Assembly: GCF_904849725.1 (NCBI RefSeq)
Contig: NC_058523.1
Span: forward strand, 205,495,689-205,559,688
Reading direction: 5' to 3'
Length of the DNA: 64,000 nucleotides
Source: Hordeum vulgare subsp. vulgare
Lineage: Eukaryota > Streptophyta > Magnoliopsida > Poales > Poaceae
In this document: positions 21,171 to 29,875 of the stretch, one piece after another
Numbering within the stretch: the first letter of the stretch is position 1
How the letters are laid out: each line of letters starts with the position of its first letter
Made by a program: the position numbers and the translations under genes
Notes under the pieces: generated by a model
What the model was told of the DNA's origin: nothing
Database searches by the model: none
The model's input: the letters and a program-made list of their open reading frames with translations, nothing else

Positions 21171-22798
21171 AGCCTATGTTGAGCCTAAATTTTTATTCGT
21201 TCACATGATGTGTCCTATTCCTGGAGTGCTATTTTTCTTTTCCTTGCTGCTTAAATAAAATACTTAGATCTAAAAATCTTTATTAAGAGAGAGAGAGAGA
21301 GAAACTCCTCACATAGGTGCTTAATTGTTTGACTACTCATTGATCTTCACTTATATGTTTTGGAGTAGTTTTGTCATTTACTCTCGTGCTTCAGTTATAT
21401 CCTATGAGTAAATGGTTGAATGAATTGAATATCATAAATATGAAATTATATACGTTTTATATGCTTATCCCATGGTGAGTAATGACTTCACATATAAGAA
21501 GTATAGGTGGTAAAATTTATTGAAACTTAGCAAACACTGCATTGGTCACTTGAACAATTCATTAAAGAATATTGAAGGAAGCGATATTTCACATATAAAT
21601 ATACTATCTTGGAAATCTTCTATGCTTGTGAATACCCGTTAATTATTTTCAAACTTGAGCAAATTAGTTGAAGACAACGTAATGAGTTATGCTTGGGTAT
21701 ATTTGTATATAAGTTATATTGTGGTGCTTGCTTCCACCTCATAGTAGCCAAAACTTCCGCACCAAGTAGAAATACTACTTGTGCATCCAAAACACCCTTA
21801 AACTCAAACTTTTCCATATGAGTCCACCATAGCTACCTATATGAGGTATTTACCTGCTGCTCCAAGTAAATTTGCATGTGCCAAACTCTAAACCTTCATA
21901 TAATATTTTGTTTTGTATGCCCGAATTGCTCATGTAGTGACTAGGGGTTGTAAGTATCTTCCATGCTAGGTGGGATATTCTCACGATATGTGTTGATTCA
22001 CTATCATTCACGAGAAAGTGGTTGGTATTCGGGATGCCCAGTTCCATGCTCAAAAAATCAAATTAAAATATAATGAAACAAAACTCCCCCAAGATTGTTG
22101 TTTGTATTGACGGTACCGTGGATTCGCCTCACCGTGGAGTGTGATTGATTGGTGGAGGGGGAGTGAAAAACTTTACCATTCTGTTTGGGAACCACCTATA
22201 ATGTATCTAGCATGGAAGATACCGAGATCTCTTGGTTGTTATGTTGACAATGAAAGCATACCGCTCAAAATTATTATTCATCTCTGTTTTATAAGCTTGA
22301 GCTCTGGCACCTCTGCAAATCAATACTTCCCTTTGCGAAGGGCCTATCTTTTGCTTTCTAGTACTTACCTTTATACAAGAGTCATGGTGATCTTCACCAC
22401 TTCCTATATTTCGCCTTTTTCTTTTTGCAAGCATCATGTGAGGGGGAAAGATCCAAGCATATATGGCCATTCAAATATATTTGATCATGAATTATTATTG
22501 TTGACAATTATCTATATGATAAATAAGTTAGGAGGCGAAACTTTAAGCCCCTATCTTTCTCTGTGTTCCACGGATGCCATTGCTCTTAAAATATGATTTG
22601 AGTGTTAACAATCATGGAAGACTATATGATAGTTGAGTATGTGGAATTTGCTAAATCAAAGCTCTTACATAGACCCTTCCTGAAAATAAGATGAATTGCA
22701 ATTGTTCGATGACTAGGGTTATGGTTTGTTAATTTTCAAGAAACTTTTTTTTCTATACTTTAACATGTGAATAGCTTATTACTTGATCATGAGAAATT
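21171..22798 (+). other. Non-coding 3' region of element B
   Basis: No supported gene. Contains a GA run at 21285-21303, and from 21760 a stretch homologous to the A2 tail (10930-11480) and the inverted C tail. Confidence 0.65.
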
Positions 22799-22812
22799 AA
22801 GCTTGGGGATGT

Positions 22813-24457
22813 TGATACGTCTCCAATGTATCTATAATTTATGAAGTATTCATGCCATGTTTACAATAATTTTATATGACTTCGGTATGATTTTATTAGA
22901 ACTAACCCGGACTGACGTTGTTTTCAAGAGAACTACCATGTTTTCGTTTTTTGTGCAGAAATAAAAGTTCTCGGAATGAGCAGAAAATTTACGGTGATTT
23001 TTTATGGACCAAAAAAGACCCCCGAAACACCAGAGATGGGCCAGGAAGTGTATGAGGAAGCCACAAGCCTGCTGGGCGCGGCCACCCCCTCGGTCGCGCC
23101 TGTGTGGCTTGTGACCTCCTCGGGAACCTTCCTGACGTGAGAACGATGCAAAAAATTCCTATAAATACCAAAACCCCTAGAAAGAAACCTAGATCGGGAA
23201 TTCCGCCGTCACAAGCCCCCAGATCCATGAAAAACCAATCGGGAGCCCGTTCCGGCACCCTGCCGGAGGGGGAAACCATCACCGGAGGCCATCTTCATCA
23301 TCCCGGCGGTCTCCATGACGAGGAGGTAGTTCATCCTCGGGGTTGAGGGTATGTACCAGTAGTTATGTGTTTGATCTCTCTCTCTCTCTCTCTCTCGTGT
23401 TCTTGAGATGGCATGATCTTGATGTATCGCGAGCTTTATTAATATAGATGAATCATATGGAGTTTTCCCCTCTCTCTCTTCTTGTGATGAATTTAGTTTT
23501 CCCTTTAAAGTTTTCTTATCGCATTGTGCCTTTGAGGATTTGAGAACACTTGAAGTATGTCTTCCGATGGGATATCTGTGGTGACAATGGGATGTTCTAT
23601 TGATCCACTTGATGTATGTTTTGGTGATCAACTTGTTGGTTCCGTGACCTTGGGAATCTATGCATAGGGGTTGGCACATGTTTTCGTCTTGACTTTCCGG
23701 TAGAAACTTTGGGGCACTCTTTGAAGTTCTTTGTTTTGGATTGAACATGATTAATCTGAAATTATTTGATGCATATCGTATAATCATGCCCATGGGTACT
23801 TGTGTTGACATTGGAGTATCTAGGTGACATTAGGGTTTTGGTTGATGTGTATCCTAAGGTGTTATTTTAGTACGAACTCTAGGGCTGTTCGTGACACTTA
23901 TAGGGATAGCTCATAAGATTGATCAGAAAAGATAACTTTGAGGTGGTTTCGTACCCTACAATAATTTCTTCGTTTGTTCTCCGCTATTTGTGACTTTGGA
24001 ATAAACTCTTTGTCGCACGTGAGGGATTTATATACGATTCAACTATGTTAGTATTGTTGAGAAAACTTGCACTAGTGAAAGTATGGACCCGAGGCCTTGT
24101 TTCCAACCATTTATACAATATTTTTCTCTCTTTTTACTATTTTTTACCTTGCTGTTTTTATATTTTCAGATTACAAAAACCTATATCTCCCATACATATC
24201 ACACTTGTATCACCATCTCTTCATTGAACTAGTGCACCTATACAATTTACCATTGCATTGGGTGTGTTGGGGACACAAGAGACTCTTTGTTATTTGATTG
24301 CAGGGTTGCTTGAGAGAGACCATATTCATCCTACGCCTCCCATGGATTGATAAACCTTAGGTCATCCACTTAACGAAAATTTGCTACTGTTCTACTAAAC
24401 TCTGCGCTTGGAGGCCCTGCACGAGTCTACAAGAAGAATGTTGTGTACTAGACATCA
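22813..24457 (+). mobile_element. 3' LTR of element B
   Basis: TGATACGTCTCC at 22813 to GACATCA at 24457, about 40 bp longer than its partner. Contains CCTATAAATACC at about 23158 as likely TATA box and a TC run at about 23375-23396. Preceded by the polypurine stretch AAGCTTGGGGATGT. Confidence 0.9.
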
Positions 24458-24462
24458 AGTAT
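24458..24462 (+). repeat. Target-site duplication, right copy (AGTAT)
   Basis: Five bases directly after the GACATCA end of the right LTR. Confidence 0.9.
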
Positions 24463-25257
24463 CCACTATGTTCTGAGATTGATTTTACTATGACTTTTCT
24501 ATGCTTAATGCTGTTCACTAGGGCCCGAGTACCATGATTTCAGATCTGAACCTATTAGGTTTTCATGAATATAAGACTGATTTGGATCCTATATTGCAAG
24601 TTGTAGTTACCTACTATGTGTTTTGATCCGCATACCCTAAGGTGACAATAATTTGGATTCTTTCTGATGATTACCATAGTTTGGGGAGTTCATGCATTCA
24701 CAATGTGTTAATGCCTTGTTCTGGTTCTCTATTAAAAGGGGGCCTTAATATCCCTATGTTTCCAATAGGAACCCGCTGCCACGGGAGGGTAGGACAAAAA
24801 TGGCATGCAAGTTCTTATCACAAGCACGTATTACTATATACAGAATACATGCCTACATTATATTCATGAATTGGAGCTAGTTCTGTGTCGCCCTAGTGCG
24901 TAACTGTTACCTAATCAATGTCATCTAAATCATTATCCATCTTTGATCCACATGCCTACGCTTTACATATACTGAGTCTTGCCAAGTTACTACTCTTGAT
25001 GTTGCTATCACACATGTTACTCAATTGCTACTGTTACTACTGCTACCAAATTGCTACTATCACAATTAGTGTTACTACTGTCATTTGTTGGGCTAGTAAA
25101 TCCTTGCTGCACAGAGATATCCCAGGTGTGGTTGAATTAACAACTCAAGTGTTACAAACAATAAATATTATTTCGCTCCCCCTGGGTCGAATCGATAAAT
25201 TAGGGTGGAATACCACCCGTGAAGACTGTCGCGATCCCCTATACTCGTGGATTATCA
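24463..25257 (+). mobile_element. LTR D, second part
   Basis: Continues the LTR after removal of B: GGGCCCGAGTACCATGATTT and TAGTTACCTACTATGTGTTT match the A LTR. It ends ATTATCA at 25257. What follows is not element interior but a Mutator-like transposase fragment, so D behaves as a solo or truncated LTR. Confidence 0.85.
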
Positions 25258-25536
25258 AATAACAATTAGTTCTGCCTCTTCTCCAACTATAGAGAATGCA
25301 AGTGCAAATATGTTGTTATTGCCATCTCTCCAAGGGGAATCTAGGAGTTGAACACCAATATCCAGCTTGAAAAAACACCCATCAACACCTGCTTTTGGAA
25401 ACAAGCATCAGTTTAAGTCAACATATATAATTCACAAGCAAAATGTGGCATGTATGGTAATGAAACATTCTGAATAAAGAAAAGAAACATATCACTAACC
25501 AATGAATGGCATGCATCCATTGAGAAATCCCTCCCT
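25258..25536 (-). pseudogene. Mutator-like (MULE) transposase fragment with an intron
   Basis: Reading leftwards, 25536-25500 encodes REGFLNGCMPFI plus the first base of Gly. A 111-bp intron (25499-25389, GT...CAAAAGCAG) follows. Then from 25388 comes VDGCFFKLDIGVQLL and RDGNNNIFALAFSIVGEE. This matches the MULE transposase core as I recall it (GFL.GCRPFIGLDGCFLKG...GGQLL...GRDGNNNIYPIAFAVVE). The first catalytic Asp region (GVDG) is present. The Lys-Gly step after CFFK is changed to KLD. Coding stops at 25258 where LTR D begins, so the rest of the transposase is missing. A stop (TAG) precedes the GFLNGC part. Confidence 0.8.
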
Positions 25537-25795
25537 TGTTCCATTTACTAGTGGTAGGGTCGCGCCTCCTCTGCCTTGCTACGCCCACAATTTATGTGGA
25601 TATACTTTTAAACATTCTTTTGCAGTTCACATGAGCGTTAGATGTTAGAAAAATGTACTTCAGACAACCATATCATTACATTGTTCATTCATATACAAGC
25701 CTAGAGAAGCGACAATTGTCCAAAAAAGAATATACTTAAGAGAAGTGCCGCAATAAAATGTTTTGTCGTCAAGCATATCAAGCTAAAAGCTGAAC

Positions 25796-26840
25796 CTTCA
25801 TCAAAAGGCGGGCATCACCATGTCGTTCAACTATAACCTCAGTTGTTCCCCGCACAACAGAAGTACTACGAAGCTTCACACAGAACACACACTTCTTTGA
25901 AGACAGAAAAATATAAGGCTAGATCAATACCTTAGACCTCCCACTTCGTTCATTGTGGATCGCGCTTCGCTACGGATCACCCGGCTTGGAGAAAATCTCT
26001 TGAACCACTAAAAGAAAAAATATGTCGGGAAGAGTACCATATGAATAGGAAAGTTCAAAAGCATTATATAGAGAAGCATATCAACATTCAAGTAAATTAA
26101 ACAAACTAAGAAACATAACAAAGGGACCTAATGTGCGTAGCTTTGTCAACTTATGAAGTAAGCAATAACATATGCAAAAAAATCAAAATCCTGACTACGA
26201 CGTGAGGCTACTAGCATAACAAGGACAACTAGCCCACTACAAATGAAAACATAACCACGACTTCCAAGAGGACACTCCCATCTGAACAACCGTTAACAGA
26301 TAACTACAATTGAGACCTAAACCAAGTCCTCTTCACAAAAACAAGCGAAGAAAACCTACAATTAATTAGCTTGGTTCAATATAACGACGCAGAACTACAA
26401 CATCGCCAAATCATAGTTATAGTACATAGCATGTGGTTGATCTAGAAATAGATTAACTAATACAACATCGAGGCAAACTATGAGATTCTTTGAGACTAAC
26501 TACTCAAAAGCAACCAAATTACATGCGAGCAACAATTAGACATGTACATCTAATGACGTACCTTGACGTCCTCGCTTGATACGATGAAGTCCAAATTGGT
26601 GATGAAGAGCTCCGTGCTGATCTCAATAGCCAAGACCCTCCCACCACCGCCGCCTCTCATAGAGGCATCCGAGTATATGTCATGCTGCAATGTGCCTTTG
26701 TAATATTCAACGTTAGCATCCGTCAAGCTTGCGTCGTCGTCCTCCTTTGTGAAGTCACGATCATCACCATAGGGATAGACACCTATATTTTGGATAAATC
26801 TAATAGATTGGGAAGTAAGCTTGTCAATCCCAGCAAAGCA
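25796..26840 (-). pseudogene. ALY/REF (THO4-like) mRNA export factor pseudogene, three exons
   Basis: Exon 1: an open stretch 26840-26562 ends LFITNLDFIVSSEDVK, preceded by LQHDIYSDASMRGGGGGR. It matches the start of the ALY RNA-recognition motif (LYISNLDYGVSNEDIK) and its Gly-rich lead. Donor AAG|GTACGT at 26561. Exon 2: 25999-25931 (23 codons), EIFSKPGDP-stop-RSAIHNERSGRSK, against ELFSEVGDLKR...DRSGRSK; donor at 25930. Exon 3: 25849-25796 (18 codons), GTTEVIVERHGDARLLMK, against GTAEVVFxRRxDAxxAxK; donor at 25795. The final part of the motif was not found with confidence. Lesions: in-frame TAG in exon 2; acceptor of exon 2 reads CAA not CAG; acceptor of exon 3 reads CGG. Introns are retained, so it is not a processed copy. 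It lies directly upstream of the MULE fragment on the same strand. Confidence 0.8.
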
Positions 26841-26876
26841 TCATGGATTCTGAAAATCCTTTATTGTTCCATTCAT

Positions 26877-27119
26877 CTAGTTTAGAACTTGTTGTCGATG
26901 ACTTGGATATGGCAAGTTGTTTGATGTGAGCACTCGCAAAAGCTCTATGATCTTGTCTTTTTCAATCACCAAGTAAGTCTGTGAAAAACTGGAGTCTTTC
27001 GACACCTTTTCCTGGTAATTTTCCATATATTGAATTGCTTGTGCGGACGCATCATTCATCATGGTTGCAAGGCAATTTGAAGGATAGCGTGATAGCTTAG
27101 GGGTGGCTGGGTGCTGCAT
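26877..27119 (-). CDS. Unrecognised 80-codon open frame
   Basis: Encodes a soluble-looking peptide with YMENYQEKVSKDSSFSQTYL and EKDKIIELLRVL, without low-complexity bias. It sits just upstream of the ALY-like exon 1 on the same strand and could be another fragment captured with it, or chance. No family recognised. Confidence 0.25.
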   Translation of the reverse strand: MQHPATPKLSRYPSNCLATMMNDASAQAIQYMENYQEKVSKDSSFSQTYLVIEKDKIIELLRVLTSNNLPYPSHRQQVLN

Positions 27120-27215
27120 GTGCTTGTTGGAAGGGCATGCAATCTTATGGATAGCTTGATAGCTTCATAGGAGTGGCTAGGTGCAGCATATGCTGAGTGG
27201 AAGGTCAAACCCAAT
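27082..27215 (+). repeat. Imperfect ~68-bp tandem duplication
   Basis: GATAGC(G/T)TGATAGCTT, then GGGGTGGCTGGGTGCTGCAT, repeats at about 27151 as GGAGTGGCTAGGTGCAGCAT, each followed by a GGAAGG stretch. Confidence 0.6.
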
Positions 27216-27219
27216 CTAA

Positions 27220-28040
27220 ATTATAAATTGACCTTCTCCATGTACGCAGTTGTGATATCACAACCGTGGGAGATCAAATTTGTCGAGCAGAGCTTCCAGC
27301 ATGGAAGTGAACGAGACTTCAATGTTCTCCATAGCAGGATTTATATAGATTAAGGAGATACCTAGTGAGGTTAGAGTTGATAGAACCAGCGAGCATTGTT
27401 TTAAAAAAATGGTATGTGAAGATATGAAGATTCGCAGAATTGAGGGGAGCTAGATAATACTTATAAGCATAAGGAAATTGCGAGTAAAATTGTGCATAAG
27501 CCGATATGAAGTTCTATAGGATTGAAAAGAGGCAGATAACATTTTCAAACATAACAGAAATTTAAATAAAAAATGTTTGTGGACGAAAACGAAGAGTTGC
27601 ATAATGAAATAAAGGAAAATACTAAGATTTTCAAGCACACGAGAAATCAAAGGACATATTCATATTCTTCCGATCACCTATACAAGAGTAATTGTGCATT
27701 AAAAACACATTTAATTTAATTTATGAAATTTAAAGTTTGGTCATGAATAACCCATAATAATATTTGAAGTTTTGAGAATACTAATTAATCAAGAATAATG
27801 AACATGTGGCAACACAGATACGACCAGTGGAGTAATGGTGTTCTCTACATGATCCATAAAGATGGAATGTTTTATTTGGATGGAGGTGGGTAATGCTCCT
27901 AAAATTTCTTGGATAATATGAAATTTCAACGGCATGCACATTTTACCTAAGCACATGTACCAAGTAAGAGAAATATTTGTTCTTGAAATGATAGTGTCAC
28001 AGGAAATTGAAAGCCGCACGTAGTAAAGAGACAGAGTTAC
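27220..28040. other. Low-copy-looking stretch without recognised features
   Basis: AT-rich, no family recognised, no LTR or CACTA motifs seen. It is part of the island that carries the ALY and MULE fragments. Confidence 0.4.
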
Positions 28041-28126
28041 CTCGTGACATCGGTGTGTCATGCCAGGATCCTTCGATCTTCTATCAATGGAGTGGAAAGC
28101 AATGGGGCAGAAACCAAATAGGTCAC
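28041..28126 (-). pseudogene. Candidate orphan exon (86 bp)
   Basis: Bounded by TTTTATTTTTAG at 28127 and CACGAG|GTAACT at 28040. Encodes GDLFGFCPIAFHSIDRRSKD then PGMTHRCHE in the open frame. The surrounding 156-codon frame (27789-28259) is probably not one exon. I do not recognise the product. Confidence 0.3.
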
Positions 28127-28324
28127 CTAAAAATAAAATCGGTGATGAGAGATGAATGAACATAACAAACGCACATCTTGATGTGTGTATTGAGCGCTTG
28201 CAAATAAAGTGTATGCACCTCGAGAGGGGAATGGATAGGGCGGTTGGTGGATAGTCCATCGGTTAAGATAATTGTTTTATTTGTTAACCAATTTGATTTC
28301 CCAGTCTCTTGATAAGCCGTTTGT

Positions 28325-28351
28325 GGTGAGTGCACCTAACGTGTTGTCCCA
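28325..28351 (+). repeat. 27-bp direct repeat, left copy
   Basis: Starts GGTGAGTGCACC and ends TGTTGTCCCA. Identical in all 27 positions to 29430-29456. The CACTA end begins two bases later. Confidence 0.9.
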
Positions 28352-28352
28352 T

Positions 28353-29090
28353 CACTACTGGAATCACGGAATTTTCCATCAACCAGTTCTTTGTCGTCTG
28401 TTGGCTGATGGCAAAGAGCATCTTTGCCGTCAGCTGCCAAAGAACAGACGGCAAAGTAATGGCTCTTGGAAAAGATCCTATTTGCCATTATCCATCTCTT
28501 TATCATTTTCCAACAGACGGCAGAGAAGGTGCAGGCAAACAACAAAGGGTTGGCTGTTGGCAAAGAACATATTTGCCATCAGCCAACCCTTTGTCGTCTG
28601 CCAACGGACGGCACAGAAGGTGAAGGAAGACGACAAAGGGGACGGCCGATGCCAACCCTAACGATCGGCGCCGACTCTACCCCACCCCACCACTTTGTCG
28701 TCTTCCTCCACACCTTTCCCGCCCGTGTGCAGATGGCAAAGGGGACGGCCCCATAACGTTCACCTGCACCCACCCGCCCCACTCTCTCCACCCCACGCAC
28801 CCACCTGCCTCTCTCTCTCGCCCCTGCCCACCCCGAGCACCGCCGCCGCACCACCACAGCCGCGCTGGCCCACCACCCCGCCCTGGCCACCCAGTCCTCC
28901 CTGCGTCGGCCCCCACCCTACAACCGGCCACCCCTCGCCGGGCCTCCTCCCTACATCATCCCCCACCCTGCAACCGGCCACCCCTCGCAGGGCCTCCTCC
29001 CTGTGCTGCTCCCCACCCTGCAACCGGCCACCCCTCCTCCCCCACGTTGGCGCCCCTGCCACGACCGACGCCCCCACTACCTGTTGACGT
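28353..29090 (+). mobile_element. CACTA transposon end fragment H
   Basis: Begins CACTACTGGAATC, a CACTA-type terminus, followed by alternating forward and reverse subterminal motifs (CTTTGTCGTCTG, GACGGCAAAG, GATGGCAAAGAGC) to about 28760, then GC-rich sequence. No matching far end is seen before 29430, so it is a fragment. The same kind of terminus occurs at 44977. Confidence 0.75.
28911..29060 (+). repeat. 50-bp GC-rich minisatellite, about 2.7 copies
   Basis: CCCCACCCT(A/G)CAACCGGCCA starts units at 28911, 28961 and 29011, a constant 50-bp period. Open frames across it on both strands are compositional. Confidence 0.85.
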
Positions 29091-29204
29091 AAACGTAATT
29101 TTTTGGTATTTTTTGTTTTTTTTGTTGTTTTCCTTTTTTATTTTAGTTTAGTTTAGTGGTAAGTAGTTTATTTTAGTTGGTAGTTTAGTTTAGTTTAGTT
29201 TAGA

Positions 29205-29430
29205 AGGAGGATAAGAGGAGAAGAGGAGGAGGAGGAGAAGAAGAAGAGAAGAAGAGGAGAAGAGGAGAAGAAAGAGGAAAATAAAAGGAAGGAAGGAAGG
29301 AAGGATGGAAGGAAGAAAGGAAGAAGAAGAAGAAGAAGAAGAAGAAGAATAAGAAGAAGAAGAAAATAAGAAAATAAGAAAAATAGAAGAAAAAAATAAA
29401 AGAAGAAGAGGAGAAGGAAAGAAGAAGAAG
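29205..29430 (+). repeat. Polypurine GAA/GGA tract
   Basis: About 225 bp of almost pure purine on the plus strand (GAGGAGAAGAAGAAG and GGAAGGAAGG runs), preceded by TTTAG repeats (29140-29200). Similar in composition to the purine arm of the satellite monomers but without the pyrimidine partner arm. Confidence 0.9.
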
Positions 29431-29456
29431 GTGAGTGCACCTAACGTGTTGTCCCA
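29430..29456 (+). repeat. 27-bp direct repeat, right copy
   Basis: Identical to 28325-28351. It follows the polypurine tract without a spacer. Confidence 0.9.
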
Positions 29457-29875
29457 ACACCCTGACTCCCCGACATGATGCTCCCACACCACGCCCCGAC
29501 ACCCCGACACGACGCCCCGGCACGACATCCCGGCGACACCCCAGCACGAAACTCCACGCAGTTGTTAATACGTCGCCCCCGACGCCACTGACCCCCGACC
29601 CCCGACACCTCTTCGACCCCTTGTTGATCGAAAAGGTGATCTTCGGCCTTCCAAAGGCTGCCAGCCACGGACCTCACTAGGATAATGCTCGAAGAGGATA
29701 GGAGAGGCAGAGAAGAGAGGTCTCCCAAACAGGAAGAGTTGGCGTGTTGACCCTTCGACCGTGCGCCACCATACCTGAGGGAGCTGGGGACGAGCGAGTT
29801 AGGGGGTTCGTCGACGTCGATGGAACCCTAAATGACATCTATATAAGTAATATATTCTTCCACGTGACATGAATG
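29457..29875. other. Unassigned GC-rich then mixed sequence
   Basis: CCCCGACACxxCGAC-type short repeats to about 29620, then unique-looking sequence. No gene or known element recognised. It could be further CACTA interior. Confidence 0.3.

Larger units (their letters stand above)
17156..24457 (+). mobile_element. Complete non-autonomous gypsy element B, inserted in LTR D
   Basis: Two LTRs (17156-18759 and 22813-24457), a tRNA-Asp primer site at 18770, a 4.05-kb interior and the purine tract AAGCTTGGGGAT just before the second LTR. The duplication AGTAT lies at 17151-17155 and 24458-24462. Removing the element restores a continuous LTR D that aligns with the A LTR across the site (TGATCxCTAGTATCCACTATG). 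The interior has only a short decayed reading frame (18947-19561) and no gag, protease or polymerase. It is most like the large non-autonomous (LARD-type) derivatives of grasses. Confidence 0.92.

Noticed and set aside
22141..22596. 151-codon open frame as a gene
   Set aside because: It lies in the non-coding 3' region of element B. The homologous tail in A2 does not keep it open.
16627..25257. LTR D as the 3' LTR of element A2
   Set aside because: Same family and strand, but it looks much diverged from the 3641 LTR, and the flanks (TGCTA and AATAA) do not match as target duplications. Not excluded.
28579..29087. Pro/Thr-rich and Gly/Arg-rich open frames on both strands
   Set aside because: The GC-rich 50-bp minisatellite opens frames on both strands. 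Its period is not a multiple of three.
29190..29547. Three overlapping minus-strand Ser/Leu/Phe-rich open frames
   Set aside because: They are the reverse of the GAA/GGA purine tract and arise from composition alone.
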